The notes: generated by a model from the sequence alone, not told the origin. A DNA stretch of 64,000 nt from Haloferax marisrubri (GCF_001469875.2 NZ_LOPW02000018.1:161534-225533), one strand, 5' to 3'. Counted from the first letter of the stretch, positions 45,365 to 53,905 are shown. Translations and numbers: made by a program.

Positions 45365-45396
45365 TATTATAACCAGTGGACGATTTTGTTATAATA
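45365..45396. promoter_or_regulatory. Inverted repeat TATTATAAC...GTTATAATA at the antitoxin promoter
   Basis: Two perfect 9 bp arms (45365-45373 and 45388-45396) overlap a TATA-like sequence and lie just before the Shine-Dalgarno-like AGGAGG (45401-45406). This suits an operator where a toxin-antitoxin complex would bind to control its own promoter. Confidence 0.6.
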
Positions 45397-45413
45397 GACA
45401 GGAGGCACGTTCC

Positions 45414-45581
45414 ATGAGCGATAAAACAGCAGACCTGTGGAAGCAAGCGATGGAATCAGAGAGCGATGCCTCCGAAATTCAAGCCCAGTTGGCAGAGCTC
45501 AATCAAGAGTTGAACTGGGATCGCGAAAATCTTCGTGAAGATATCTCGACTGACCGAACGCAAGTTCGCGCAGACGACTAA
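45414..45581 (+). CDS. Small putative antitoxin paired with the PIN-domain toxin
   Basis: The 55-residue acidic protein SDKTADLWKQAMESESDASE, followed by a helical segment EIQAQLAELNQELNWDRENL, lies 8 bp upstream of a PIN-domain gene. Size, charge and position fit an antitoxin, although no known DNA-binding fold is visible in so short a chain. Start ATG 45414 has a Shine-Dalgarno-like AGGAGGCA 6 bp upstream, and the promoter carries a dyad. Confidence 0.6.
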   Translation: MSDKTADLWKQAMESESDASEIQAQLAELNQELNWDRENLREDISTDRTQVRADD

Positions 45582-45589
45582 CGACTGGG

Positions 45590-46099
45590 ATGTTTCTTGT
45601 TCTAGACAGCAACGTTTGGATATATGCAGCTACAGCAGACGAATTTCCAGTCGAGATTTACTCTGACATATTAGGTGAACGTCTGAGCTTTTTTGAAGGG
45701 TTTCTGTCGGGGACGTACGAAACGGCCATTACACCATACATGCTTCTGGAAATCAAACACGGACTCTACCGTTCCCAACGTGTATCCGGAACTGATGTCG
45801 ACCGTGTACTCGAGAAGCTTTTCGAACTCATTTGGACGTGTGATTCGATCAGAGCCGACTTTCCTGCAGAGGCAGTCCGTGAAACAACACTTGAGGATGT
45901 ACGTGGTGGGTCGACAGTCCGACTGTTGAGTCATCTACTTGGTATTCAAAAGAAGGACGTTCCGATCTTCCTCCTCGCATACGAATACCGTTATGAGCGT
46001 CCTCATATCCTCACTGATGACAGTGACTTTGCAGCACTCAGTCCTGCTGAATTTGATCTGCCTGCGATTTCACTGGAAGACGTCAACCTCACCTGGTGA
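45590..46099 (+). CDS. PIN-domain ribonuclease toxin (VapC-like)
   Basis: The 169-residue PIN domain starts FLVLDSNVWIYAATADEF, which contains the first catalytic aspartate; a second acid is in LLEIKHGLYRS, and the late acids are in KKDVPIFLLAYEYRY and LTDDSDFAALSP. PIN toxins cut RNA, often tRNA or rRNA. It is 20-30 residues longer than common VapC. It is preceded by a small acidic ORF that is probably its antitoxin and convergent with the MBL gene, 73 bp away. Confidence 0.8.
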   Translation: MFLVLDSNVWIYAATADEFPVEIYSDILGERLSFFEGFLSGTYETAITPYMLLEIKHGLYRSQRVSGTDVDRVLEKLFELIWTCDSIRADFPAEAVRETTLEDVRGGSTVRLLSHLLGIQKKDVPIFLLAYEYRYERPHILTDDSDFAALSPAEFDLPAISLEDVNLTW

Positions 46100-46172
46100 G
46101 CGCCCCGACTGGTTTTGAATCAGAACTCTTAGAGCTGTTTGGCATCCAATGGGGCGATAGAACCCGAGTCAG

Positions 46173-47873
46173 CTACTGATCGGTCGCTGCATCTGTGTTC
46201 AAGTTGCGACTAGAAAGACGGACTCGAAGTTCCTGGCCATGCTCAAGGTCTACAGAGGGGTCGTCCAGCCGAAGTAGAATCGTCCCATCACCTGCGTCAA
46301 CAACCTGTGCGGTGAGTTCCCGACTAGTGACTGCCGACTCGATACTCTCAAGACGTTCCTCAATCGCTGCGAGTGACTGTTCGACAGTCTGTGTTTCAGT
46401 TGTTTCAGTGTCTTTGGGTGACCGGGACTCGGAGCTCGTTTCCGCTGGCATCGGGGACGTCTCATCAGCTTTCGTCTCGGAAGCACCGTTTGACAGCCGT
46501 GGTCCCGGTCGTGGTGGGATTTGTGTGCGGAGCTGTTCGAGGTCTAACCCTTCGGCGGCGAGGTCGACGTCGTTACAACGGGCCGTCGTGGGCAACGAGT
46601 ATTCGAGTTCAGTCGAGCCGTTAGTGAGTACCGACCCATTGGTAGTGGCTGTTGCCCGTACCCGACGAGTTGTCTGGTCTGTCACCCACGGTGGTGGTGT
46701 CCAGCCAGCGTCGTCCAATAGCGTATAGCAGTCAGTATCGTCGGTGGCCCACACGAAACTGTCGTACTTGTCCTTGTACTGGGTTGCAGCGGAACCTTGT
46801 TGATGCGTGATAATTGTCTGGATGGGCGCAAATGCGTCGACAACGGCGTCGATGGTGTCTGTTGTAGGGTGGTTGCTGAGCGTGAAGTGGTGCGTCGTGC
46901 AGGTGGCACTCGACAGTGGGTCGCTCGGGCCGCTCGTAAGTTGGACAAGCGTTGCACCGGGGTCATCGCGAATCGACTCGAAGAGTCGCTTTGAGCTGCC
47001 ACCGACTGGGACTTCTGGGCCGGCAATCGTGACACCACCCGCTGTGAGAACGTCGGTCGGAGAACTAAATTCTGGAGTCGTAGTAACGTTCGGGACTGTG
47101 TATTCGAGACGATCATAGAGCTTTGCTGCGTGTCCAACGAGAGTGATTGGAAGCGGGTCGTCCCACCGGTCTGTGAGGTGCCCGAGGAGATAGGCGGTCT
47201 GTACCCCAGTCAGACCACTCGCAGTAGTGAGAACAGTTGACCCAGCACGCGCTCGTTCGAGAACCGTCCCAATCGCGTCGGTCAGTGTTGGTTCGAACTC
47301 GTCGTTCGTTGCCGCCGTCAGGACGAGTGTGTCGACTTCGACGGAGAGGTCAAGGTCGAATCCAGGGTAACCAGCTGCCCGTCGCGTCGTGAAATCGCCA
47401 GTGACGAGAATCGTTCGTCGCACGTCGTCGTCGGTGACTTCGAAGAGGAAGCCTGTCGCACCTGGAGTGTGACCTGCCGGAATGGGGTGGACACGAAGTC
47501 CCGGCGCAATCTGTGTCCACGAGGTGATCGGTTCGAGGCGATTGAGGACTTCTTCGGTCTGTGTAAAACCGTGGTGTTCACGGCCCGTTTCGAGGACGTC
47601 TTCGAGAATTCGAGCAGTACCGTCCCCAGTGTATATCGGGGGTCCATGACCGAGATTCGTCCCCAGAGACTGGTAGTGGTCAAGATGTGCGTGCGTCAAA
47701 CAAATTGCGGTGAGATACTCCCCGGCGTCTTCGTCGAGGAGCGTGGTCGTATCGACATCTGCTCCAGCATCAACGAGCACACAGACGGTCTGGTCGGAGA
47801 GGAGTCCGTCGAACCGGAGGATGAGCGACTCACGACCGGAATGTGGATTCGCATGCTGAAACTGGATGTGCAT
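46173..47873 (-). CDS. Element-borne MBL-fold protein with helical C-terminal extension
   Basis: The 566-residue protein has a metallo-beta-lactamase core in the first 220 residues. The metal motif is CLTHAHLDHYQ, a further histidine is in PIPAGHTPGATGF, and the bridging aspartate is in ILVTGDFTTRR. Residues about 220-380 resemble the cap of beta-CASP nucleases loosely (VLTTASGLTGVQTAYLLGHL). A Ser/Thr/Glu-rich linker follows, then a coiled coil (EQSLAAIEERLESIESAVTS) and a small beta domain. Beta-CASP proteins are nucleases, so an RNA or DNA processing role is possible but unproven. Confidence 0.75.
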   Translation of the reverse strand: MHIQFQHANPHSGRESLILRFDGLLSDQTVCVLVDAGADVDTTTLLDEDAGEYLTAICLTHAHLDHYQSLGTNLGHGPPIYTGDGTARILEDVLETGREHHGFTQTEEVLNRLEPITSWTQIAPGLRVHPIPAGHTPGATGFLFEVTDDDVRRTILVTGDFTTRRAAGYPGFDLDLSVEVDTLVLTAATNDEFEPTLTDAIGTVLERARAGSTVLTTASGLTGVQTAYLLGHLTDRWDDPLPITLVGHAAKLYDRLEYTVPNVTTTPEFSSPTDVLTAGGVTIAGPEVPVGGSSKRLFESIRDDPGATLVQLTSGPSDPLSSATCTTHHFTLSNHPTTDTIDAVVDAFAPIQTIITHQQGSAATQYKDKYDSFVWATDDTDCYTLLDDAGWTPPPWVTDQTTRRVRATATTNGSVLTNGSTELEYSLPTTARCNDVDLAAEGLDLEQLRTQIPPRPGPRLSNGASETKADETSPMPAETSSESRSPKDTETTETQTVEQSLAAIEERLESIESAVTSRELTAQVVDAGDGTILLRLDDPSVDLEHGQELRVRLSSRNLNTDAATDQ

Positions 47874-48538
47874 TAATGTCCAGTCCTACAAAGGGACGGC
47901 CCATATATCATTCCACAATTGACGGAAGAAAAGAACCATACGAAGACAGAGACAGTTGGCGTGGCGCGACTGCGATCATGAGTTCAACATCCCGAAAGCC
48001 CCCGGACGCTCGACGACCGCGACTCGCTGCGCGCCTCGTCCCTGCGGTGCTTGCGTCGTCGGGGCACGCCGAGCGTCCGGCCCCTTTCGATCCCACCCGT
48101 GATCTGTTGTGGAGTCGACGATGCACGTCGGTAGTCCAGTGTGGTACGAACGGCACGCCCCGCTCGCCGCCCTGTACCCTCCGTGCTCACGACTCGCGCT
48201 GCTCGCTGTTCGCGACGAGCCGCTCCTGGTAGTCGCGTCTCGCTTCACTCGCACCTTCCCGGTGCGCCAGCACCAAGCACGCTGTCGGTCACGACGCCCT
48301 CGTAGACTCGGTCGTCGGACGCGAAACCGGCTTGTGTGCTGGCCGCTCGCTCCGGGCACGTCAAGGCGCGCGGTGCTGGATGTCATCCCATCGTCGAGCG
48401 CACGCCTTCCGCGCCCGCAGGGCGCGGTGAAGGCGCGAAAGGCGTGCGCAGAATGAGTTGGTCTGTTGTGAGAGAGCCGCGGCTGGAGAGTCGTGGTGTC
48501 AGAAAAAGACGCTGAGTAGGCGCCTTCAGAGAACTCCA
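47874..48538. other. GC-rich island with strong nested hairpin, no convincing gene
   Basis: Between the MBL gene and the OB-fold gene lies DNA with a sharp GC-rich core (about 47970-48480), unlike its neighbours. Open frames exist on both strands (for example 47876-48232 rightward, and 47976-48539 leftward), but all are arginine/serine/proline-rich and none resembles a protein. The right part contains a nested inverted repeat, listed separately. It may be a separate insertion, a structured RNA gene, or a replication or transfer site. Confidence 0.45.
48398..48449. repeat. Nested inverted repeat able to form a two-level hairpin
   Basis: The outer arms GCGCACGCCTT (48398-48408) and AAGGCGTGCGC (48439-48449) are perfectly complementary. 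Inside them CGCGCCC (48410-48416) pairs with GGGCGCG (48420-48426) around GCA. Together this is a very stable structure in DNA or RNA, ending 89 bp before the OB-fold gene. Confidence 0.75.
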
Positions 48539-49390
48539 ATGAGTACTAAGAAGCAAATCGGTAATGAAGTTTCGCACTCCGAACACCCCCGAGCAGTCGT
48601 CGACGACGTGGTTGATGAGACGCCTGAACTCCACCCAACGGTTGAACTCGAAATCCAAGCCAAAGTTGACCTGAACAATCCGGAAGCGGTTGGACGGGGT
48701 CTGACCCTCGCTGAAGAAGAGCGGATGGAAGCGCGTGAGTGGGAGATTGAACAGACGAAAACTCGGTGGGACCGGAGACAGACGTCGAACCGGGAGGAGC
48801 GGACGGCGACTGTGGCAGAACAGATGAGCATCGAAGCAACGAGGGAGTTCAAGAAGCGTGCCGGATGTGTGAATCGGTGGGCCGACCCCGATGAGGCAGA
48901 CCCGCGTGAGCAACTGACGGTGGAACAGTTAGGTGAAGTGAACCGGGAGGCAGCGCGGTTACAGACGAAACTCAATGGATGGTCGCGGTCGGCGATTAGC
49001 CGAAGATTGGCCGAAGAGGTCGCAGAAGGAAAGTCGATGATGAGTGCGGTTGTGGGTGTGTTCGAAGAGTTACAACGTGCGCCTGGACGGGTGATTCCGA
49101 TTGCGGCGGTCAGTGAGGTGAGTCGTCGAGAGGTGTCTATCTCTGGAACGGTGACCCAGCTCTGGGAGTCGTCGAATTCGGCGATTCAGCAGGTGGGACT
49201 CATCGAGGACGAGACGGGGAGAACAAAGTTCACTGTCTGGACGAAATCGGACCAATCGGTTGTGAGAGAAGGCGAGCGTGTGACGATGCGGAACGTCGCG
49301 AAAAGTTGGTACGGTGGGCGTGTTTCAGTGGCTGCGACGGGATGGTCGGAGATATCGTTCCCAGAGCGGGAGGCGTGGTGGGCTGAGTAG
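48539..49390 (+). CDS. RPA-like OB-fold single-strand DNA-binding protein
   Basis: The 283-residue protein has an acidic helical N-terminal half (about 1-190) with VELEIQAKVDLNNPEAVGRG and a KKRAGCVNRW segment. A C-terminal OB fold (about 185-275) reads VIPIAAVSEVSRREVSISGT, GLIEDETGRTKFTVWTKSDQ and MRNVAKSWYGGRVSVAATGW, the strand pattern of archaeal RPA DNA-binding domains. It lacks the zinc finger of full RPA proteins. An element-encoded SSB would protect single-stranded DNA during replication or transfer. Start ATG 48539. Confidence 0.75.
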   Translation: MSTKKQIGNEVSHSEHPRAVVDDVVDETPELHPTVELEIQAKVDLNNPEAVGRGLTLAEEERMEAREWEIEQTKTRWDRRQTSNREERTATVAEQMSIEATREFKKRAGCVNRWADPDEADPREQLTVEQLGEVNREAARLQTKLNGWSRSAISRRLAEEVAEGKSMMSAVVGVFEELQRAPGRVIPIAAVSEVSRREVSISGTVTQLWESSNSAIQQVGLIEDETGRTKFTVWTKSDQSVVREGERVTMRNVAKSWYGGRVSVAATGWSEISFPEREAWWAE

Positions 49391-49614
49391 GCGACACAGG
49401 CGACTGTTTTCTTTTTTGTGACTCCACTCTCCCGGCCCCTCCTCCCCACCCACCGCTCCGTGCTCGCGCCGGCGACGTCGTCGCCGCCGACGCTGTGCGC
49501 GCAGCCACAACCATTTCGATACAGTTCTGGCTAAACTAACACGGAACCAAACCGCAGTTTTCGCATCGTATTCCCACAGAAGACATTTACCGAGGAAGAA
49601 ACCCACCAACAGTA

Positions 49615-50994
49615 ATGAGTCGTGGCGCCCTCCTGATTGCTCTCCTCTTCATCAGTAGCGCTCTCCTCGCAGGTGTCGGACCGACGGTTGCGAGTCCACA
49701 GCCAGACCCAGTCTGTGGCGCATGTGGGTCTTCCTTCGAGGATGTTGCCGAGGAGCACGGACTTGAAGCGAATGTCACGCACAGTACTGCAGCGATTCAG
49801 GTCCACCCGAATGGGTCTGCGACGTGGGTTGTGACGAACCGCGTCAATGAGTCTGCTGCAACCCGACTCACACAGGACCCTGCGTTGCTGAATCGAGTAG
49901 CCCGTTCAGCAGCAACCGACGGATGGGGTGTTCCACACGTCTACGAGGAAGGTGACGTGACCTTTCAGTCAGCATCAATCGATAATCAGACTGTCCGTAT
50001 CCAGTTCCAAGACCCTGATGCAGGCACGCGTCACGCCGGTGTCCTTGTCGTGGATTATCTCCATTCGGAGGGCGTCCGTGGTGGTTGGATATTCAATGCT
50101 GACCGGTTCTCAATTGCTGGCCCATCTGGCAGTGTCGTCGTAAATGACCCGAGAGCGACTATCGAAGACGAGTACACCTCTTCAGATGTTCTTCCTGAAG
50201 TATCGAACGGGGAGGTGACTTGGGAAGGAGCCTCGACGAATGAATACGGATCTGCATTCTACGATGATGTGTATATTGCCTATGGTGAACCGGGGACGGG
50301 TTCGGTTCGTGTAGATGCAGCTCTCTCTATCGCAACTGCCCCCATCTGGCTCGATAATGTGAAAATATTCGTCTTGCCTGCACTTGTTGTGTATGGGCTG
50401 ATGCTTGGTGGTGTCACTGCAGGCGTACGGTGGGGTGCATATTCATCGTCGAGCGCCCGTAGCATTGCCAAAACCATCGCCGGAGTTGGTCTTGTTGGCG
50501 TTCTCGCGGCTACCGCTTCAGCGATTGTGAATGAGCCGTCCTCGTTCGCCGGCCTTGCAGTAATTTTCCTCGTGATTGGTGGGGCTGCCGTGGTTTCTCC
50601 ACGGTCATTTCGGTCTCTTCGAGTTGCACTCGCTGTGGCTGTGGTCAGTGTCCTTGCAGTCGGTGTAACTCTGTTAGGACTTGGTCTGGTTTCCCGACCG
50701 CTGGGGGATGTTGCACCCACTGTCCTTCGTGGAATGGTGTTCCATCTGCCATTGTCGGTTGCGCCAGTGTTCGGTCTCGCAGTCGCCCGAGCCGAGACGA
50801 ACGACAACCCTCGGTTGACGGTGCTTGCGTTTGTCGGTGCACTCGTTTCACTTGCGCTCGCTGGAATGGTGTTCGTCCCATTCGACTCCCGACCGTGGGG
50901 ACTTGCTCTCATTTTCACCGTCGGTGGGGCGATACTGGCTGGTCTCCTCGGACTCCCACTCGCTATTCTCGGGGGCGCGTCAGTGGGCGAGTAG
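49615..50994 (+). CDS. Exported polytopic membrane protein
   Basis: The 459-residue protein has an N-terminal signal (LLIALLFISSALLAGVGPTV), then an outside domain of about 230 residues with the motif CGACGSS, several Asn-X-Ser/Thr sequons (NVTH, NGSA, NESA, NQTV) and a beta-rich pattern. About seven hydrophobic helices fill the C-terminal half, from IFVLPALVVYGLMLGGVTAG to the end. The family is not recognised. The layout, with extracellular domain plus helical bundle, suggests a receptor or channel at the cell surface. Confidence 0.65.
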   Translation: MSRGALLIALLFISSALLAGVGPTVASPQPDPVCGACGSSFEDVAEEHGLEANVTHSTAAIQVHPNGSATWVVTNRVNESAATRLTQDPALLNRVARSAATDGWGVPHVYEEGDVTFQSASIDNQTVRIQFQDPDAGTRHAGVLVVDYLHSEGVRGGWIFNADRFSIAGPSGSVVVNDPRATIEDEYTSSDVLPEVSNGEVTWEGASTNEYGSAFYDDVYIAYGEPGTGSVRVDAALSIATAPIWLDNVKIFVLPALVVYGLMLGGVTAGVRWGAYSSSSARSIAKTIAGVGLVGVLAATASAIVNEPSSFAGLAVIFLVIGGAAVVSPRSFRSLRVALAVAVVSVLAVGVTLLGLGLVSRPLGDVAPTVLRGMVFHLPLSVAPVFGLAVARAETNDNPRLTVLAFVGALVSLALAGMVFVPFDSRPWGLALIFTVGGAILAGLLGLPLAILGGASVGE

Positions 50995-51316
50995 TAACTA
51001 GAACCTCACCTTCGCTCGGTTCATTTGAGTTTTCTCGGGGTTCAAGGTGTTCAACAGCTCATTGTGGCTTTGTTGGACTGCTCAGTTTCTGATAGTTGTC
51101 TGAGGCCGTGCTGAGCTCACAGCACAAGTCGGTCGGACGTATCAACAATGATTCTTGAGACCCTTATGCTTCAGCACCGCTTTTTCGCCGTATCGATGAC
51201 CGACACGGAACCCACCTCTCACGGCTACACCCCGATAACTACGATGCGAACGGTGAGGCAGACGAGGTGTACCAGCGGTGTCCTGTCCGAAGGTACACGA
51301 CACAGCGTGGTATCTG
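50995..51316. other. Intergenic region with one dispersed repeat
   Basis: This 322 bp stretch carries a copy of the dispersed repeat (51081-51140). Further on is a weak reading frame fragment at about 51196-51316 (TDTEPTSHGYTPITTM) that could be a degraded upstream gene. No firm gene is seen. Confidence 0.35.
51081..51140. repeat. Dispersed repeat copy R1 (module B)
   Basis: Contains CTGATAGTTGTCTGAGGCCG, then TGCTGAGCTCACAGCACAAG and TCGGTCGGAC, matching the second half of the other copies. It lies shortly after the membrane-protein gene at 49615-50994. Confidence 0.6.
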
Positions 51317-51916
51317 ATGAGTGAAGAGAGCAAGTGGGAGTTGTACGAAGAGCTTCCCCACCTGGAGCAGCGACGCCCACTCTGGGAGACGCTGGATGAT
51401 GAGCTTGCTCCTGAACGCGTGTTGTATCCCGGCTCCTACGTCGATATCTCGCCGAGTTTTATCTTTCGAGATGTCACCTACGTCGACATGGATCAACGCT
51501 GTCCCGCGTTCTTCGCGGACGGAGCGGTGCAACAGCGTGTCCCATATTCGTTTCAGTTCATCCACGGCGACTACCGCGAACCACTAGAGGTAGCCCCTGT
51601 GGATCTGCTGCTCTCGCAGTATGCAGGTCCGATTTCGCACTACTGCAAGCAGTATGTGCGGCTGGGTGGCTATCTGCTGGTGAATAACAGCCATGCAGAC
51701 GCAGGTGTGGCGGCTCTGGATCCGGACTGGGAACTCGTGGGCGTGGTACGTGGCTCACGTCTCAGCCGAGATGTCGACGGGTATTTCGAACCCAAGCCCG
51801 GTCGCGTCGCGAACCGAGCGGATATGATCGAATCGATGAAACCGATCGGATATACGAAGACAGCGTCCAACTACCTATTTCGACTCAAATCGGCAGGTAA
51901 CGTCCGCAACGAATAA
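51317..51916 (+). CDS. Putative Rossmann-fold (methyltransferase-like) protein
   Basis: The 199-residue protein starts SEESKWELYEELPHLEQRRP. It then shows RVLYPGSYVDISPSF (possible motif I with glycine loop), TYVDMDQRCPAFF (acidic end of strand 2), FIHGDYREPL, VDLLLSQYAGPISHYCKQYV (strand 4 and helix) and GGYLLVNNSHADAGVAALD (strand 5). This order is that of class I S-adenosylmethionine-dependent methyltransferases, but the glycine motif is unusual and no target motif is seen. A GTG start at 51278 would add 13 residues. Flanked on both sides by dispersed repeats. Confidence 0.6.
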   Translation: MSEESKWELYEELPHLEQRRPLWETLDDELAPERVLYPGSYVDISPSFIFRDVTYVDMDQRCPAFFADGAVQQRVPYSFQFIHGDYREPLEVAPVDLLLSQYAGPISHYCKQYVRLGGYLLVNNSHADAGVAALDPDWELVGVVRGSRLSRDVDGYFEPKPGRVANRADMIESMKPIGYTKTASNYLFRLKSAGNVRNE

Positions 51917-51924
51917 AATTCGGT

Positions 51925-52020
51925 TGCTGACTGCATCCTCTGTCTGTTGCACGCTGCTTCTGATAGCGTTCGGTGAGGTTTCTGTGGCCGTGCTGAATAC
52001 AGAGCGCAAGTCGGTCACAC
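51925..52020. repeat. Dispersed repeat copy R2 (complete)
   Basis: A full-length copy: module A ATCCTCTGTCTGTTGCACGC and CTTCTGATAGCGTT, then module B GTTTCTGTGGCCGTGCTGAA and GAGCGCAAGTCGGTCACAC. It begins 9 bp after the methyltransferase-like gene. Confidence 0.75.
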
Positions 52021-52070
52021 ACGAGCTGGTACGGATACTCACTTAGGCCATGACTGAGTAACGGCATATA

Positions 52071-52466
52071 ATGAAACGGCGGTCCGTTATCATCGCTGCT
52101 GCTGGGATTGTTCCTCTCTCTGGGTGTTCACTCTCTGCGTCTGAGAGTGGCAACATCCAAATTGCTAATCAGACCGGGGAGGAAGTGTGGAAGGAGATAT
52201 CTATCCAGAGCGGGGGAGGGTTATTCTCGGACCCACAAACCGTCTATCAGACGCGAACGAGACAACCGCCGACAACCTCCTACCGTTCGACGCTCACCGA
52301 TGTCGTTCCTCCCGGGGAATACAAAGTAACAGTCACGTTCGAATCAGTCGAGACGGAGAAACAGAGCGGCCCTCGTACCACTCCATGGAATCCTACAGGC
52401 GAGAAGAGTGAGTCCCTCATAATCAGTTTGGGGCCTGACTTCGGTGTGGAGTTCTTCACACAGTAG
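52071..52466 (+). CDS. Small lipoprotein
   Basis: The 131-residue protein has the signal RRSVIIAAAGIVPLSGC with lipobox LSGC and a basic pair that may make it a Tat substrate. The mature part is a small beta-rich domain (NIQIANQTGEEVWKEISIQS, VPPGEYKVTVTFESV, LIISLGPDFGVEFFTQ). It resembles an immunoglobulin-like fold but has no recognised family. It lies between two dispersed repeats. An inverted repeat TACTCA-TGAGTA (52036-52060) precedes the ATG. Confidence 0.65.
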   Translation: MKRRSVIIAAAGIVPLSGCSLSASESGNIQIANQTGEEVWKEISIQSGGGLFSDPQTVYQTRTRQPPTTSYRSTLTDVVPPGEYKVTVTFESVETEKQSGPRTTPWNPTGEKSESLIISLGPDFGVEFFTQ

Positions 52467-52778
52467 ACAAGGTTTGTCCCTGCAATTGCAGCACGATAGA
52501 CTCACCCTCTGAGTGTTGCACGCCACTTTTGACAGTACTTTGAGAAGTCTCTGTGGGCGTGCTGAATACAGCGCGCGAGTTCAGCGTGGCATACTTATCA
52601 ATTTCTGGTCAATTCCAACATTTAAGAAATTCTAAAGAAGGCAACGTCAAAGATAATCGGTTGGATTTGACTACTCAGCCCACAAGATACTTGTCTGCTA
52701 ATCAACTTGATTCAGATAATAAATGAAGCAACGAGAGTATGTTACAGTCGTTTCTCCGGTCTCAAGACTAAGTGCATT
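52467..52778. other. Intergenic region with dispersed repeat and AT-rich tract
   Basis: This 312 bp gap holds repeat copy R3 (52500-52594), followed by an AT-rich stretch at about 52595-52660 and the promoter of the next lipoprotein gene. No coding sequence is seen. Confidence 0.45.
52500..52594. repeat. Dispersed repeat copy R3 (complete)
   Basis: Contains ACTCACCCTCTGAGTGTTGC, ACGCCACTTTTGACAGTACT and CTCTGTGGGCGTGCTGAATA, then CAGCGCGCGAGTTCAGCGTG. The order and spacing match copies R2 and R6. It starts 33 bp after the lipoprotein stop. Confidence 0.75.
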
Positions 52779-53264
52779 ATGAAAAAGCAGTATCTCCTGC
52801 TGGTCGTTATACTCCTTACATTAATATCCGGATGCGTAGGCATAGCAAACCAGACTGATCAAAACGACACCACCATCGAAACTACAAGTACAGAAACACC
52901 AATAAAAACACATACTGAACAAAGTCCAACAACTACGACAGATAAATCTACTACTGGGCAACCAACTGCCATGAGCGCAACTCAAAATGGTGGTTTCATC
53001 CGGGCTGAAGCTGTAAATGCAACCCCAGAGAACACAACAGTATCAAATCTGAGCGAGATCGAGGATACGAGTGGTATAGTCACTCTGGCAGTGGAAACCG
53101 CCTCTGATGAAGGCTATTTTTATGAATCTCTCGACCAAGCTCGTCTTGATCAGGTAGCTGCTGATTTAGAGGACGTTCCAGAGTCTAAGGAAGACGCACC
53201 CCCAGCCAGATACGTCAGTTATCAAAATCAGACGGTTAAAATCACTATCCTTCAGTATGAGTGA
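52779..53264 (+). CDS. Small threonine-rich lipoprotein
   Basis: The 161-residue protein begins with a Sec-type signal KKQYLLLVVILLTLISGC and lipobox cysteine. A Thr/Ser/Glu-rich linker of about 60 residues (TTIETTSTETPIKTHTEQSP), then a small acidic domain (EDTSGIVTLAVETASDEGYF, YQNQTVKITILQYE) follow. Its codons are visibly richer in A and T than its neighbours'. The upstream 24 in-frame codons lack a signal, so ATG 52779 is preferred. The function is unknown. Confidence 0.65.
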   Translation: MKKQYLLLVVILLTLISGCVGIANQTDQNDTTIETTSTETPIKTHTEQSPTTTTDKSTTGQPTAMSATQNGGFIRAEAVNATPENTTVSNLSEIEDTSGIVTLAVETASDEGYFYESLDQARLDQVAADLEDVPESKEDAPPARYVSYQNQTVKITILQYE

Positions 53265-53278
53265 GGCTCAACAAGGAT

Positions 53279-53385
53279 GGCTCTGTTGAGACCCACATCG
53301 CTGACAGTTCGTTGAGACCCTGCTGAACTCATCCTCTGTCTGTGTCACGCCACTCCTGACAGCAACTGGGGATTTCAGCAGATTC
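53279..53385. repeat. Dispersed repeat copy R4 (rearranged order)
   Basis: Here module B-like sequence (CTGACAGTTCGTTGAGACCC, TGCTGAACTC) comes before module A (ATCCTCTGTCTGTGTCACGC, CACTCCTGACAGCA), the reverse of R2, R3 and R6. It begins 15 bp after the lipoprotein stop, suggesting the units are arranged in tandem or are circularly permuted. Confidence 0.6.
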
Positions 53386-53430
53386 GATGAATGCTAACTC
53401 GGCAGAGTACCTGCTGATTTCACTTTCTTA

Positions 53431-53451
53431 GCGCCTCGATGGGCGAGGCGC
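53431..53451 (+). promoter_or_regulatory. Leader stem-loop L3
   Basis: Perfect 8 bp stem GCGCCTCG/CGAGGCGC with loop ATGGG, preceded by TTTCTTA and ending 25 nt before the ATG at 53477. Only one fold is possible here. Confidence 0.75.
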
Positions 53452-53476
53452 TCTCATCAGGGCGCTTCGAAAAACC

Positions 53477-53905
53477 ATGTCTGAACCCCTACTAGCAAGA
53501 CTCGACCCAACGAAGCGCGTCCTGAAACGAGCCCAATACGAGGCATTCGAATTCTCATTATTCGACGGTGATGTCCTTGTCCGGAATGCAAGCCACGCTA
53601 ATCCCGAAAATCACGAATACAACGTACAAATCGTCGACGGCGTACCTGAAGCGTGTGAGTGCCCAGCGGACAAGAAGTACGCTGGCCCGTGCAAACACCG
53701 TGTCGCAGTTGCGATTCGACGTCCGGTCCTCGATGCTGTCGAGCAAATGCAGATGGTCGCAGATGGCGGTGTGATCACTAACGAACAACCGGGAACCGGG
53801 GTGGAGGACGACGCGACTCCTGATGACTGCGATTGCGAGATGTTGGATGACGACTTCCCTTGCTGGGCGTGTGTAGACAGTGGCAGACGCGAACTTCCCA
53901 ACTGA
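53477..53905 (+). CDS. SWIM zinc-finger protein
   Basis: The 142-residue protein carries a SWIM-type zinc finger: ACECPADKKYAGPCKH at about residues 56-71 (CxC, then C-x-H), preceded by the strands VLVRNASHANPENHEYNVQI. A second cluster DDCDCEMLDDDFPCWACVDS near the end may be another metal site. SWIM domains bind nucleic acids or proteins and often accompany transposases, helicases or repair proteins. This small stand-alone form is typical of haloarchaeal plasmids. The leader L3 marks it as part of the co-controlled set. Confidence 0.8.
   Translation: MSEPLLARLDPTKRVLKRAQYEAFEFSLFDGDVLVRNASHANPENHEYNVQIVDGVPEACECPADKKYAGPCKHRVAVAIRRPVLDAVEQMQMVADGGVITNEQPGTGVEDDATPDDCDCEMLDDDFPCWACVDSGRRELPN

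Noticed and set aside
47976..48539. 187-codon leftward frame, and rightward ones at 47876-48232 and 48109-48456, in the GC-rich island
   Set aside because: All three overlap, are low-complexity, and none resembles a protein; coding cannot be chosen on this evidence.
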